DNA of 64,000 bases from an uncultured Sphingorhabdus sp. (lineage in GTDB: Bacteria > Pseudomonadota > Alphaproteobacteria > Sphingomonadales > Sphingomonadaceae), in the NCBI GenBank assembly GCA_937873665.1, contig CALMYW010000394.1, positions 248,001-312,000 of the forward strand, given 5' to 3'. Position 1 is the first letter of the stretch. Each line of letters opens with the position of its first letter. Under the pieces are notes generated by a model. That model saw only the letters and a list, made by a program, of their open reading frames with translations. It was not told the origin of the DNA and did not search any database. The translations under genes were made by a program, and so were the position numbers. Of the stretch, positions 1 through 8,776 are shown one piece after another.

Positions 1-1
1 G

Positions 2-691
2 ATCGATCATATGAAGGCGCGTGGTACCCTGCCAGACCTGTGCCTTGTCGGCGAACCCACCAGCGTCAACCAGCTGGGCGATATGATGAAGGTCGGGCGG
101 CGCGGCTCGGTGAATATATGGATCACCGTCGAGGGCACGCAGGGGCATGTCGCCTATCCGCATCTGGCAGACAATCCGATCCCGCGGCTTGTGGCCATCC
201 TCGCGCAGATCAAGGCAGTGGTGCTCGACGAAGGCACCGAATTTTTCCAGCCGAGCAATATCGAGATTACCGAACTGCACACCGGCAATCCGGCAACCAA
301 TGTCATCCCCGCCAAAGCACTGGCGCGGCTTTCGATCCGTTTCAACGACCTGCACAGCGGCGAAAGCCTTGTCGAACTGATCCGCGGCATTGTTGAACCG
401 GGCGGCGGCACGCTGAAAGCGATGATCTCTGGCGAGGCCTTTCTGACCCCGCCGGGCGAGCTCAGCGAAACATTGGCCGCCATAGTGGAGGAAGTGGCCG
501 GCATCGCGCCCGAAGCCTCGACCACCGGCGGCACATCCGATGCAAGGTTCTTGTCTAAACTATGCCCAGTCGTCGAATTCGGCCTCTGTAATGCAACCAT
601 GCACAAGCTGGACGAGGCGGTTGCGATTGCAGACCTTGATGCGCTGACAGAGATTTATCGGCGGGTAACGCTGCGGTTGTTGGCGCGTTGA
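2..691 (+). CDS. dapE: Succinyl-diaminopimelate desuccinylase, C-terminal part (gene cut by window edge)
   Basis: Zinc-dependent M20-family hydrolase that removes succinate from N-succinyl-LL-2,6-diaminopimelate in the lysine and meso-DAP pathway, in the cytoplasm. The frame is open from the first complete codon at base 2, so the 5' part lies outside the window; 229 residues are visible of roughly 375 in the family. Seen here are the 'CLVGEPTS' segment, whose Glu corresponds to a metal ligand of the family, the 'GRRGSVN' start of the dimerisation domain, and the 'TGGTSDARF' and 'NATMHKLDE' segments near the C-terminus, the latter carrying the final metal-binding His. The internal ATG at 11 is not the real start. 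The next gene is convergent, separated by a palindromic repeat. It matches dapB and murE elsewhere in the window in purpose. Confidence 0.93.
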   Translation: MDHMKARGTLPDLCLVGEPTSVNQLGDMMKVGRRGSVNIWITVEGTQGHVAYPHLADNPIPRLVAILAQIKAVVLDEGTEFFQPSNIEITELHTGNPATNVIPAKALARLSIRFNDLHSGESLVELIRGIVEPGGGTLKAMISGEAFLTPPGELSETLAAIVEEVAGIAPEASTTGGTSDARFLSKLCPVVEFGLCNATMHKLDEAVAIADLDALTEIYRRVTLRLLAR

Positions 692-705
692 GTTGAATTC
701 ACCGC

Positions 706-780
706 AGCCCTGAGCTTGTCGAAGGGCGTTTTTCAGATGTAGCGCTGAGTCGATGGCCGCCCTTCGACAGGCTCAGGGCT
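706..780. repeat. Palindromic intergenic element, sphingomonad-type, copy 1
   Basis: Two 23-base arms, 706-728 and 758-780, are inverted copies of each other with one mismatch; a 29-base loop separates them. The core is CTGAGCYTGTCGAAGGGC. It fills the gap between the convergent genes dapE and the Smr gene, so it may act as a two-way transcription stop. The same core returns at 17809-17859, also between convergent genes. Arms and mismatch are read directly; the terminator role is inference, since no clear T-run follows either arm. Confidence 0.85.
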
Positions 781-799
781 ACGGTCACGCCTCAACCAA

Positions 800-1342
800 T
801 CAACGCTTCAACACAATGTACAGCGCCCCATCGCCACCATGGCGTGGGTGCGCCTGCCGGACAGCGGCGATGTGAGACGAATGGCGCGAAGCCGCCAGCC
901 AATCACGCACCACAGCGGCAATCGCGCCCCGGCCCGCGCCGCTCGCACGGTCGTGCGCGCGCGCTTTTCCGGTGACAAGCAGCACCACGCGCAACCGCTG
1001 ATGAATGGCTTGCTCGAGCGTGTGATCTAGCCTTGCATGTGCACCGGCCAGACCCTGCCCGTGCAGATCGATGCTGATGTCGGGGATGACAGCCCCTTTA
1101 TGAAAGCGACGATCCCAGTGCGAATCAAGATTGCTGTCTATCGGTTTGGCCGGCGTGGCTACGGAGCGAACGGCACCCATTTTGGGCTTTGGCTTGGCCG
1201 CTTTAGGTTCCGCTGGCTTTGCCTTTGGTGGTTCGTCAACCGGATGCGGATGCAATGCAACCTTTACCGGATGCAACGGCTTCACCGTCTGCACGACACG
1301 GTTCCAAAGCGACCGCTCCTCCGGATGGAGGCGGCGGGTCAT
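800..1342 (-). CDS. Smr-domain protein (putative DNA/RNA endonuclease)
   Basis: A 180-residue protein. The first 90 or so residues are Pro/Lys/Ala-rich and probably disordered; the C-terminal half is a Smr domain with the 'DISIDLHGQGLAGA' segment (the conserved LDLHG-type motif) and a 'VLLVTGKARA...GRGAIAAVVRDWL' core. Smr domains are found in MutS2 and in stand-alone proteins with nicking or RNA-binding activity; the substrate here is unknown. The ATG at 1342 was chosen because it overlaps the mltA stop by four bases (ATGA), a pattern used throughout this window. It is the last gene of a minus-strand unit after the Tim44-like gene and mltA. Confidence 0.85.
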   Translation of the reverse strand: MTRRLHPEERSLWNRVVQTVKPLHPVKVALHPHPVDEPPKAKPAEPKAAKPKPKMGAVRSVATPAKPIDSNLDSHWDRRFHKGAVIPDISIDLHGQGLAGAHARLDHTLEQAIHQRLRVVLLVTGKARAHDRASGAGRGAIAAVVRDWLAASRHSSHIAAVRQAHPRHGGDGALYIVLKR

Positions 1343-2577
1343 TCCACGGTCGGGATCAGGCGCGCGACGGCTGCCTTGGGCAGGAACAGTAAGGCGCTGC
1401 CGCGTGCCGACATGCCACCGGCAATCGCACGGGCGCGATCGCCCGCACCCCAGAAGCTGTCGAAACGGTTGGCACCCTTGATCGCGCCTCCGGTATCCTG
1501 CGCCACCCAAATGCCATTAGGTTCGGCCCGGTCGAGTGACAGCCAGACTGGCGCCCCCAGCGGCACATATTTGGGATCGACCGCAACGCTCGCCTCTCCC
1601 ACAACCGGATAGCCCATCGCGCCCAGCGGGCCTGCGCCGGTCAATTCGCGGAAGAAGACGAAGCTTTTGTTTTCGTTCATGATCTTCTTCCCCTCTTCAG
1701 GGTTTTCGCGCAGATATTTAACGATGCCCTGCATCGAACCGTCGGTGATCAGGCCGCGGTCCTTCATCAGCCGACCGATGCCGGTATAACCGCGCCCGTT
1801 CTGGCTTTCATACCCAATGCGCATCACCCCGCCATCGGGAAGCCGCAAGCGGCCCGAGCCCTGAATCTGCAGGAAGAAGAATTCGATCGGATCCGCCGCC
1901 CATGCAATTTCGAGCCCGCGTCCAGCCAGCGAACCGTTCACAATAGCGGCGCGTTCGTCATAGGGGATGAACTTCGTCCCCTGCACCTTGCCTCGGATCG
2001 ACTTGCCTTTGAGGTCGTCGGAAAACTGGCCAAGATCGACATCGATCAGGTCGGGCGGGCGCTTGTAGATAGCGACGTCATAGCCTGGCTGCTTGGTGCG
2101 CGAACCCGCAATTTCAGGCTCGAAATAGCCAGTGACAAAGGCCTTGCCCTCGCCCACCTGCACGGCATCCATGTAGGTCGCGAAGAAAGAGATCGCATCG
2201 CCAGTCCATGTTTTGACGGCATCACAAGCGTCCTGCCAGTCGCTGCCTTGCGTCAGACCCGAATTGTCCGTGCGCTTGAGCAGGCCCGGGCAGGAGGCGC
2301 GGAAAGAAGCAAGCGCCAGATTGGTCTTGCGCGGATCGACAGAGAGGCTGCCAATGGCTGGCCCGCGAACGAGGCCCGCACTGGCCGCGTTCAGGATTTC
2401 GCCTGTTGCTGCAGCCGCAGCTACGGGCGGCACGGGCGTTGCGGGAACCGGCTTTGCAGCCACATCGGGTGCGGGCGTTGTCGACGGAGCAGAAGCGCCA
2501 CCCTTTGGGATGATCCCGCCCGAGCAGGCAGAAAGCAAAAGGGTCGACAGGGCGAGCGCAAAGACGGGGCTTTTCAT
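1339..2577 (-). CDS. mltA: Membrane-bound lytic murein transglycosylase A
   Basis: Outer membrane lipoprotein that cleaves the MurNAc-GlcNAc bond of peptidoglycan with formation of 1,6-anhydroMurNAc. From the ATG at 2577 the protein has 412 residues and begins with a lipoprotein signal, 'STLLLSAC', with the lipidated Cys at position 18. The body shows the MltA domain followed by the 3D domain; 'WVAQDTGGAIKGANRFDSFWG' carries the conserved Asp residues. An in-frame TTG at 2613 lies further upstream but would place extra charged residues before the signal and overlap the preceding gene, so it was not used. It sits between the Tim44-like gene (13-base gap) and the Smr gene (ATGA overlap), so the three are probably co-transcribed. 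Confidence 0.92.
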   Translation of the reverse strand: MKSPVFALALSTLLLSACSGGIIPKGGASAPSTTPAPDVAAKPVPATPVPPVAAAAATGEILNAASAGLVRGPAIGSLSVDPRKTNLALASFRASCPGLLKRTDNSGLTQGSDWQDACDAVKTWTGDAISFFATYMDAVQVGEGKAFVTGYFEPEIAGSRTKQPGYDVAIYKRPPDLIDVDLGQFSDDLKGKSIRGKVQGTKFIPYDERAAIVNGSLAGRGLEIAWAADPIEFFFLQIQGSGRLRLPDGGVMRIGYESQNGRGYTGIGRLMKDRGLITDGSMQGIVKYLRENPEEGKKIMNENKSFVFFRELTGAGPLGAMGYPVVGEASVAVDPKYVPLGAPVWLSLDRAEPNGIWVAQDTGGAIKGANRFDSFWGAGDRARAIAGGMSARGSALLFLPKAAVARLIPTVE

Positions 2578-2590
2578 GCCCCGGGGTGAA

Positions 2591-3253
2591 TCAGACCGTG
2601 TCGGTTTCGTCAAGCTTCCAGTTGCGGTCGCCCGATTTCACGTCACGGAAGAAAGTCCAGATATCATGTGTTTCAATGGCATCGGTCAGTGAACCGCCAA
2701 TGATAGTACCATTGGCATCCTTCACCAATGCGGCAATGTCGGCATCGAACTGCACCGAAATCCGCGCCATCGGGTGATCATAGCTGGCATTGACGATGCG
2801 AGCCTCATCAATGCGGACCAATCGATTCTCCAAAGTCTCGCTGCGTGCCAGACGGGCGTCTATTTCTTCAGCGAAGCTTTCATAAACATCGTCATCGCAC
2901 AGAAAACGGAGCTGATCCTTATCGCCTTTCCAATAGGCTTCGAGGATCATGCCATAGGCCGATTTTGCGCCTTCCAGAAACAGTGCGGGATCGAATGTGC
3001 GGTCGGCGTTGGCGATCGAACGCAGGCCACTTTGCGCTGCACTATCCGCCAGCGGGCTATCCATTGTCGGAACGGGGGCCAGTGTTTCGCGCTGGCCGAC
3101 AGGCTGGCGCACAACGGCGGGTTGACGTTCCTCCATAGCGGGGCGTGCGACAGGCTCCTGCTCATGCCCGGTGCGCTTGCCGAGCACCGAATAGAGGCGC
3201 AGGCCCAAAAAGGCTGCAACCATTGCCAGCAAAACGATTTCGACAGTCACCAT
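2591..3253 (-). CDS. Tim44-like domain membrane-anchored protein (TimA-type)
   Basis: A 220-residue protein with one N-terminal membrane helix ('VEIVLLAMVAAFLGLRLYSVLG'), a polar linker of about 60 residues rich in Pro, Gln and Glu, and a C-terminal Tim44-like domain of about 145 residues ('FDPALFLEGAKSAYGMILEAY' onward). Mitochondrial Tim44 tethers the import motor to the translocase; the alphaproteobacterial relatives are membrane-associated proteins of unclear role. It is divergent from secB across 279 bases, and heads the unit with mltA and the Smr gene. Link to protein export with SecB next door is suggestive only. The ATG start leaves a complete membrane anchor and needs no revision. 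Confidence 0.85.
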   Translation of the reverse strand: MVTVEIVLLAMVAAFLGLRLYSVLGKRTGHEQEPVARPAMEERQPAVVRQPVGQRETLAPVPTMDSPLADSAAQSGLRSIANADRTFDPALFLEGAKSAYGMILEAYWKGDKDQLRFLCDDDVYESFAEEIDARLARSETLENRLVRIDEARIVNASYDHPMARISVQFDADIAALVKDANGTIIGGSLTDAIETHDIWTFFRDVKSGDRNWKLDETDTV

Positions 3254-3532
3254 AATACACGCCTTACCATATCGGGCATCAATGCATTAGCCCGAAAATC
3301 CAAAATCCGGGTTAACCCTTGTTGAACGGCATGAAACCCAGCTTCCTTGTCGTCAACATAGGCATTTCCCCCACCAGTTTCAAATGGCTTGGCGCAATTC
3401 TTTTGCAGGGAGAGGCAAAGCCCAGCTTGTTGCCCTGCTAAACCATTGCCCTTTGCCCATCCCCCTGCTAGGCGCGCTGCCGAAGCGCGGCCATGGGGAT
3501 GGCGCGAAATACACTAAGGAAAGCACATAAAA
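3254..3532. promoter_or_regulatory. Divergent promoter region, Tim44-like gene / secB
   Basis: A 279-base gap that must hold promoters for both directions. A ribosome binding site AAGGAAAG lies just before secB. At 3312-3326 there is TTAA-N7-TGAA, one mismatch from the CtrA recognition pattern of alphaproteobacteria, but such near matches are common by chance. No open frame of note was seen. Confidence 0.5.
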
Positions 3533-4039
3533 ATGGCCGAAGAAGGCAACATCGTTTCAGATACCCTCAAGCCCAATGGCGAAGATACGTCACCTGCGGT
3601 CGGCATGCTCAGCCAGTATATCAAGGACCTGTCTGTCGAGAATCCCAACGCACCGCACAGCTACGGATGGGACGGCCAGCCGCAGATCGACGTTCAGGTG
3701 AACATCGAAGTCAATCCGGTGAACGAGGAAGTGAACGAGGTGATCCTGAAGCTGGGCGTGAAAGCCGAAGCCGATCAGGGTGTGCATTTCAATGTCGAGC
3801 TGGAATATGCGACACTTTTCGGTCTGCGCAATGTCGAGGAAGGTTATGCCCATCAATTCCTGTTCGGCGAAGCACCCCGCCTGATGTTCCCCTTTGCCCG
3901 CCGTGTGGTGGCCGACGCAATCCGCGATGCCGGCTATCCGCCGCTGGTTCTCGATCCAATCGATTTCAACGGCCTCTATATCCAGCAACTCGCGCAGGCT
4001 CAGGCAACTGCCGAAGGCCAACCCGCTGGCGAAGCCTGA
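3533..4039 (+). CDS. secB: Protein-export chaperone SecB
   Basis: Cytosolic tetrameric chaperone that keeps precursor proteins unfolded and hands them to SecA. It has 168 residues, the usual family size, with the typical opening 'LSQYIKDLSVENPNAP', the beta-strand core 'VILKLGVKAEADQGVHFNVELEY' compressed here to its recognisable parts, and the C-terminal 'GEAPRLMFPFARRVVADA' helix region. A good ribosome binding site (AAGGAAAG) precedes the ATG at 3533. It is followed by murJ after 32 bases and trpS after that, all on the plus strand, so one transcript is likely. Confidence 0.96.
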   Translation: MAEEGNIVSDTLKPNGEDTSPAVGMLSQYIKDLSVENPNAPHSYGWDGQPQIDVQVNIEVNPVNEEVNEVILKLGVKAEADQGVHFNVELEYATLFGLRNVEEGYAHQFLFGEAPRLMFPFARRVVADAIRDAGYPPLVLDPIDFNGLYIQQLAQAQATAEGQPAGEA

Positions 4040-4071
4040 TTATAGTAATCTGAAGCGTCGGGGCGGGCCGG

Positions 4072-5646
4072 ATGAACCTGCTTAAATCGACCGGCATTAT
4101 CGGCGGAATGACGCTGATAAGCCGCATATTCGGCTTTGCCCGAGACATGATGCTGTCGCGCTTGCTGGGTGCAAGTGCGGTTGGCGATGCTTGGCAGTTG
4201 GCATTTCAGTTACCAAACATCTTCCGCCGACTATTTGCTGAAGGGGCCTTTTCGGCAGCATTTGTCCCGCTGTTCAACCGCAAGGCGGCGGAAGATGGCG
4301 ACGACAGCAATCAGGCTGCGCAGCGTTTTTCGAATGAGGTGCTGTCGGTTTTCATTCCAATCCTGCTGGTTTTTTCCGCATTGATGATTGCCCTAATGCC
4401 GTGGGTCATCTGGCTGATTGACGATTTTGGAAACGGTGGACGCACTAACGCCACGTCCATTACGTTGGCGCGGATCACCTTCCCTTATCTGGGGCTGATT
4501 AGCATCATGACGCTGTTCGCGGCTATATTGAATTCGATCAGCAAATTTGCAGCGGCCGCTTTTGCGCCGGTTTTGCTGAACATCTGCATGATTGCGGCGA
4601 TGCTGATTGCCATCTTTATCGACGGCGGCGCAAATCCGGAAAACACGGCATTGTTGCTGGCATGGTCGGTTTCACTGGCTGGCGTCTTACAGATGCTGTG
4701 GCTCTGGCACTGGGCGCGCAAAGCCGGCTTCCGGTTCAGGCTGCAACGACCCCGCTTCACCCCCGATGTACGCGAACTGGGTGTCCTTATCCTGCCTGCC
4801 GTATTTGGGGCCGGAATCTACCAGATTAGCCGCTTCATAGACCTGTTTTTTCTCGGGCGCCTTGAGGAAGGGTCGTTTGTATTCCTTGCTCTGGCGGATC
4901 GACTGAATCAGTTGCCGCTGGGCATCATCGGCATTGCCCTCGGCACAGCGATACTTCCTGCCTTGTCGCGTTTCATCGCAAAGGATGACGCGGGCGGAGC
5001 ACAGCGCGTGCAAAGCAATGCGATTGAGCTTGGTTTGCTTCTCACGGTCCCCGCCGCCGTCGGATTGTTCTGCGCGGCACAGCCACTGGTCAGCGCCTTT
5101 TACTTCGGTGGCAAGTTCGGGATGGACGACGTCATCAGCACAGCGTCTGTCGTAGCGATGCTGGTTGTCGGCCTTCCCGCATATGTGCTTGTCAAAGTAC
5201 TGACGCCGGGTTTTTTCGCCCGCAAGGATACCAAGACCCCGGTATATACGGCAGCGGTTTCATTGACGATCAACATCGCGCTGAACCTGGCGCTTATCCC
5301 TGTAATGGGTGTCGCTGGCCTGGCGTTGGCAGGTGCCCTCGCCGCTTGGGCGAATTGTGCGATGCTTTACACGATCCTGCACCGGCGCGGGCAGTTTACG
5401 ATTGAACCCGATTTGTTGGTACGCATTGGCCGGATATTGCTGTCTGCTACGGCAATGGGCGGAGTAATCTGGTTCCTGGCACCTTATGGCGACACCTATT
5501 ATGGAGCAGGCGTAATAGCACGCATATCAAGCATTTTGGCGCTGGTCGGCGCAGGTGCGATCGTCTATTTCGGCCTCGCTTGGGTGACCGGCGCGATTGA
5601 TCGCAGCAAGATCACGATGCTCACCCGCAAGCAAGCAGCAAATTAA
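4072..5646 (+). CDS. murJ: Lipid II flippase MurJ (MviN)
   Basis: Inner membrane protein of the MOP superfamily that moves lipid II from the cytoplasmic to the periplasmic face for peptidoglycan synthesis. It has 524 residues, normal for the family, with the standard opening '[25 protein letters not shown]' in part, about 14 hydrophobic helices spread over the length, and the conserved '[19 protein letters not shown]' loop. It lies 32 bases after secB and 10 bases before trpS. Functionally it belongs with the dcw genes at 40.7-59 kb, which make its substrate. Confidence 0.96.
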   Translation: MNLLKSTGIIGGMTLISRIFGFARDMMLSRLLGASAVGDAWQLAFQLPNIFRRLFAEGAFSAAFVPLFNRKAAEDGDDSNQAAQRFSNEVLSVFIPILLVFSALMIALMPWVIWLIDDFGNGGRTNATSITLARITFPYLGLISIMTLFAAILNSISKFAAAAFAPVLLNICMIAAMLIAIFIDGGANPENTALLLAWSVSLAGVLQMLWLWHWARKAGFRFRLQRPRFTPDVRELGVLILPAVFGAGIYQISRFIDLFFLGRLEEGSFVFLALADRLNQLPLGIIGIALGTAILPALSRFIAKDDAGGAQRVQSNAIELGLLLTVPAAVGLFCAAQPLVSAFYFGGKFGMDDVISTASVVAMLVVGLPAYVLVKVLTPGFFARKDTKTPVYTAAVSLTINIALNLALIPVMGVAGLALAGALAAWANCAMLYTILHRRGQFTIEPDLLVRIGRILLSATAMGGVIWFLAPYGDTYYGAGVIARISSILALVGAGAIVYFGLAWVTGAIDRSKITMLTRKQAAN

Positions 5647-5656
5647 GGAAGTCATC

Positions 5657-6655
5657 ATGCGCGTAGTATCGGGCATCCAGCCCACCGGAAACCTGCACCT
5701 CGGAAACTATCTGGGCGCAATTCGGAACTGGGTGAAGATGCAGGATGAGGGCGAATGTCTGTTCTTCCTTGCGGACCTGCATGCCATTTCGCAGCCGCAT
5801 GTACCGGCCGAACTCACGGCCAATACCCGCGAGATGGCAGCTGCCCTCATTGCCTGCGGCATCGATACCGACAAGTCTATCCTGTTCAACCAGACGCAAG
5901 TCCCGGCGCACAGCCAACTCCAATGGTTGCTCAACGGGACTGCGCGGATGGGATGGCTGAACCGTATGACCCAGTGGAAGGACAAGGCCGGCAAAAACCG
6001 TGAAGGTGCGTCGGTTGCGTTGTTCACCTATCCGGTGCTGCAAGCCGCCGACGTCCTGCTGTATCAGGCCACCCATGTGCCCGTTGGCGAAGATCAGAAA
6101 CAGCATCTCGAGCTGGCCCGCGACATTGCGCAGAAGTTCAACAATGACTTTGGCGATGGGGACGACATCTTCACCCTGCCCGAGCCGATCATCCCGCCCG
6201 AAGCAGCGCGAATCATGTCGCTGCGCGATGGCACCGCCAAGATGAGCAAGTCCGATCCGTCGGATATGAGCCGCATCAACCTGACCGACGATGCAGACAC
6301 GATCATGCAAAAGGTGCGCAAGGCCAAAACCGACCCCGAACCGCTTCCAAGCGCGAAGGAAGGCCTCGCCGGTCGCGCTGAAGCCGAAAATCTGGTCGGC
6401 ATTTATGCTGCGTTGGAAGGCAGCAATGTCGATTCAGTGCTGCAGCAATTTGGCGGCCAAGGCTTTGGCGCCTTCAAACCGGCGCTGGGGGAATTGCTGG
6501 TCAGCAAGCTCGCCCCTATTGCCGAACGGTTCAATGCTTTGCGCAGCGACAGCGCGGCAATCGACGCAGCTTTGCAAAAAGGTGCCGAGAAAGCCCGAGC
6601 GCTTGCTCAGCCTACGCTCGACCGGACCTATCAGGCGCTGGGTTTGCTGCGCTGA
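5657..6655 (+). CDS. trpS: Tryptophanyl-tRNA synthetase
   Basis: Class I aminoacyl-tRNA synthetase that charges tRNA-Trp in the cytoplasm. It has 332 residues. The HIGH-type signature appears as 'GNLHLGN' at residues 11-17 and the KMSKS loop as 'KMSKS' at 195-199. The ATG at 5657 was chosen because it follows a clear AAGGAAGT ribosome binding site and begins with the family's '[10 protein letters not shown]'; a longer in-frame extension into murJ is not credible. It closes the secB-murJ-trpS run; a 115-base gap follows. Confidence 0.97.
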   Translation: MRVVSGIQPTGNLHLGNYLGAIRNWVKMQDEGECLFFLADLHAISQPHVPAELTANTREMAAALIACGIDTDKSILFNQTQVPAHSQLQWLLNGTARMGWLNRMTQWKDKAGKNREGASVALFTYPVLQAADVLLYQATHVPVGEDQKQHLELARDIAQKFNNDFGDGDDIFTLPEPIIPPEAARIMSLRDGTAKMSKSDPSDMSRINLTDDADTIMQKVRKAKTDPEPLPSAKEGLAGRAEAENLVGIYAALEGSNVDSVLQQFGGQGFGAFKPALGELLVSKLAPIAERFNALRSDSAAIDAALQKGAEKARALAQPTLDRTYQALGLLR

Positions 6656-6770
6656 CAATTTGTTACATGACAGCGGTGTGAACACCCTGCCGTTCAACAA
6701 CAGTTCAGCGCATTTCGGATAGATATCACCGCAAGCCAGCCTATATTGGCGGCAACGGAGGTGAAGTTCG

Positions 6771-7457
6771 ATGCGTAAAGCTGTTTCCATTCTTGCCCCG
6801 GCACTGTTGTTGACGCTGGCGGCATGTGCAACGCCATTCAAGGCCGATGTTTCGCGGTTCCAGCAAATGCCCGCGCCGCAGGGACAAACCTTTACGGTCA
6901 AAGCTGCCGACCCGGTCAATGAAGGCGGGATCGAATTTGGCCAATATGCGGCGATGGTTTCCGCGGAGATGACCAAGGCCGGCTATATTCCGGCGGCTGC
7001 CGGTTCGACCGCCGACTTTACCGTGAAGCTGGGCTATGGCGTCGACGAAGGCAAAGAGCGCACGGTCGTCTATGACGATCCCTTTTACGACCCCTTCTGG
7101 GGCTATGGCCGCTATGGTTTCGGCCGGGGCTATTACCGACCCTATGTGGTCCGCACTCCACGTGGCGCCCGCTATGTTTATGGCTGGCACGATCCGTTCC
7201 TGTACGGACCGGGCTTCGGTCGCGGATATGATGTGCGCAGCTACACTGTCTACACGAGCGGCATCGACATGAAGATCGAACGCACGGACACAGGTGAGCG
7301 CCTGTTCGAAGGCAAGGCCGAGGCAAAGTCGCGTTCCAACCGCCTGCCCTATCTGGTGCCCAACCTCGTTACTGCCATGTTCACTGGCTTCCCTGGCAAT
7401 AGCGGCGAAACGGTGCGCATCTCGGTGGCGCCCGAAGACGGCGGCAAAAAGAAATAG
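6771..7457 (+). CDS. DUF4136-family lipoprotein
   Basis: A 228-residue predicted lipoprotein with signal 'APALLLTLAAC' (lipidated Cys 19) and a strong ribosome binding site (GGAGGTGAA). The body resembles DUF4136, a small secreted domain of unknown function found as lipoproteins in many Gram-negative bacteria. Residues about 100-155 hold an unusual Gly/Tyr/Arg/Phe-rich stretch with repeats such as 'YDPFWGYGRYGFGRGYYRP' that breaks the domain. A rho-independent terminator follows directly. No function is assigned. Confidence 0.8.
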   Translation: MRKAVSILAPALLLTLAACATPFKADVSRFQQMPAPQGQTFTVKAADPVNEGGIEFGQYAAMVSAEMTKAGYIPAAAGSTADFTVKLGYGVDEGKERTVVYDDPFYDPFWGYGRYGFGRGYYRPYVVRTPRGARYVYGWHDPFLYGPGFGRGYDVRSYTVYTSGIDMKIERTDTGERLFEGKAEAKSRSNRLPYLVPNLVTAMFTGFPGNSGETVRISVAPEDGGKKK

Positions 7458-7484
7458 ACTGGCTTAACGGTCAGCCACCCAGGA

Positions 7485-7510
7485 CCCCGCCTCTGACCAG
7501 GCGGGGTTTT
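7485..7510 (+). terminator. Rho-independent terminator after the DUF4136 gene
   Basis: Perfect 8-bp stem CCCCGCCT (7485-7492) with AGGCGGGG (7499-7506), 6-base loop, then TTTT. It ends the plus-strand transcript; the opposite strand has no T-run after the stem. Confidence 0.9.
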
Positions 7511-7515
7511 CTCTG

Positions 7516-8700
7516 TCAGACACCGCAGCTGAGATCTGTCTTGCCATAGCGAGCCCCTTCGCCCGACGTGCCACCAACCCCGGCGTAAAGATCCGTGCTC
7601 GGGATGCTGCCATCTTTTCCGACCTTGTACCCCTTTGAACGCAACACCTCGATTACCCGTGATGCGGGGTCTGCAAAGTAGACCGACTGCGATTCATAAT
7701 GCTGGGCAATCGCGGTGACCGTTAGCCCTTCGAAACTGCGCTGCAGTTTTTCGAACGTGCTTCTTCCCTCCACCGCCACTAAAGCCTTGGCGCGCGCCTC
7801 TTCACTTGGATACTCCTTGTTTTCCAAAGCCTTGTAGTTCGCCCTGATGCGATCACCCATCTTGCTGAACAGCGCATCAATTTCTGGCCCAAAGCTGCAA
7901 CTGTTCGGATTGAAGGCAAGCGCGATCGGCTTTCCATTGGCCAGTTCCGCGATGCGGGCACCGTCTGCAATATAGCCAACACCACCTTTTTTCAGCTTCA
8001 CTTCGATGAAATCATTGGCGGTGATCCCGAATAGCGTCAGCGGCGTTCCGGCGGCAACGCGATCGACCAGCGTCGAGGCGGTATCGGGCTGGGCCCAGAT
8101 TTCGATTGCCTGGTCCGTCGTCCAGCTTTTGTCGCCCAGTGGCTTGACGATTTCGGGCGGCTGGATTTCGGAAAGGTTGATGGCGGCTATAAAGCCCTTG
8201 CCATCGGCCAGTTCCAGCCAGTTACTTGTTCCATCCTCGCCAACGATCAACTTGCCGGTGGCGGCCGTTCCGCGCAGCAGCTTGCCAAGGACGGTGCTAC
8301 CTTCGGTCGATGCCTTGTCGCGAATATTCGCATCTGTGACGGCATAAAATTCTTTGCTGATCGCTACCTCTTCAGACACCTCCGCAGGTTGGATCCGATC
8401 TTCGAGGTTGTCGCCTGCCATGTCATCGTGCAGGAAAAGGAAATAATAGAGCGCGAGCAGCACTATCAACCCCGCACCGCCGCCGATCAGCAACCAGTTA
8501 GGTCCCTTTTTGTCGTCAGCACCGCCCTCGGTGGCGGGTTCATACTGCTCAACTGCCGTATAGGCCCGTGTTGCGACTGGCGGCTCGCTGGCGGGCGCTG
8601 GCGAATCAACTCCGGCGACAGGCACAACCGCACCACATTGGCCGCAGAAGCGCGCGCTTTCATTCAGGGCTGTGCCGCACTGGATGCAGTATTTCGCCAT
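7516..8700 (-). CDS. Zinc-ribbon, single-pass membrane protein with SH3-like domains
   Basis: A 394-residue protein of unknown role. It starts with a zinc ribbon (Cys 5, 8, 19, 22: 'CIQCGTALNESARFCGQCG'), continues through a flexible segment to one membrane helix at about residues 68-92 ('LLIGGGAGLIVLLALYYFLFL'), and then has SH3b-like repeats ('DANIRDKASTEGSTVLGKLL' region and a second around 'SWTTDQAIEIWAQPD'). This layout places the zinc ribbon in the cytoplasm and SH3 parts in the periplasm. The ATG at 8700 has GGGAGG six bases upstream, better than the TTG one codon earlier. It lies 76 bases downstream of dnaA on the same strand. Confidence 0.75.
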   Translation of the reverse strand: MAKYCIQCGTALNESARFCGQCGAVVPVAGVDSPAPASEPPVATRAYTAVEQYEPATEGGADDKKGPNWLLIGGGAGLIVLLALYYFLFLHDDMAGDNLEDRIQPAEVSEEVAISKEFYAVTDANIRDKASTEGSTVLGKLLRGTAATGKLIVGEDGTSNWLELADGKGFIAAINLSEIQPPEIVKPLGDKSWTTDQAIEIWAQPDTASTLVDRVAAGTPLTLFGITANDFIEVKLKKGGVGYIADGARIAELANGKPIALAFNPNSCSFGPEIDALFSKMGDRIRANYKALENKEYPSEEARAKALVAVEGRSTFEKLQRSFEGLTVTAIAQHYESQSVYFADPASRVIEVLRSKGYKVGKDGSIPSTDLYAGVGGTSGEGARYGKTDLSCGV

Positions 8701-8776
8701 CAAGAACCTCCCGAGTCCATATTGGCATCGGGATAGTCTGCTGCATTCCTTTAGGAAAGCGCCTTATCGACCCAGT

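Noticed and set aside
154..606. Long minus-strand open frame inside dapE
   Set aside because: It is antisense to a clear dapE coding frame; high GC produces such open frames widely here, with no family features.
3312..3326. CtrA box TTAA-N7-TTAA before secB, and similar near matches at 10479-10493 and about 25286
   Set aside because: Each has one mismatch; near matches of this 8-base pattern are expected many times in 64 kb by chance.
7110..7230. Tandem DNA repeat in the DUF4136 gene
   Set aside because: Repetition is at the amino acid level (Gly/Tyr/Pro); the bases are not an exact tandem repeat.
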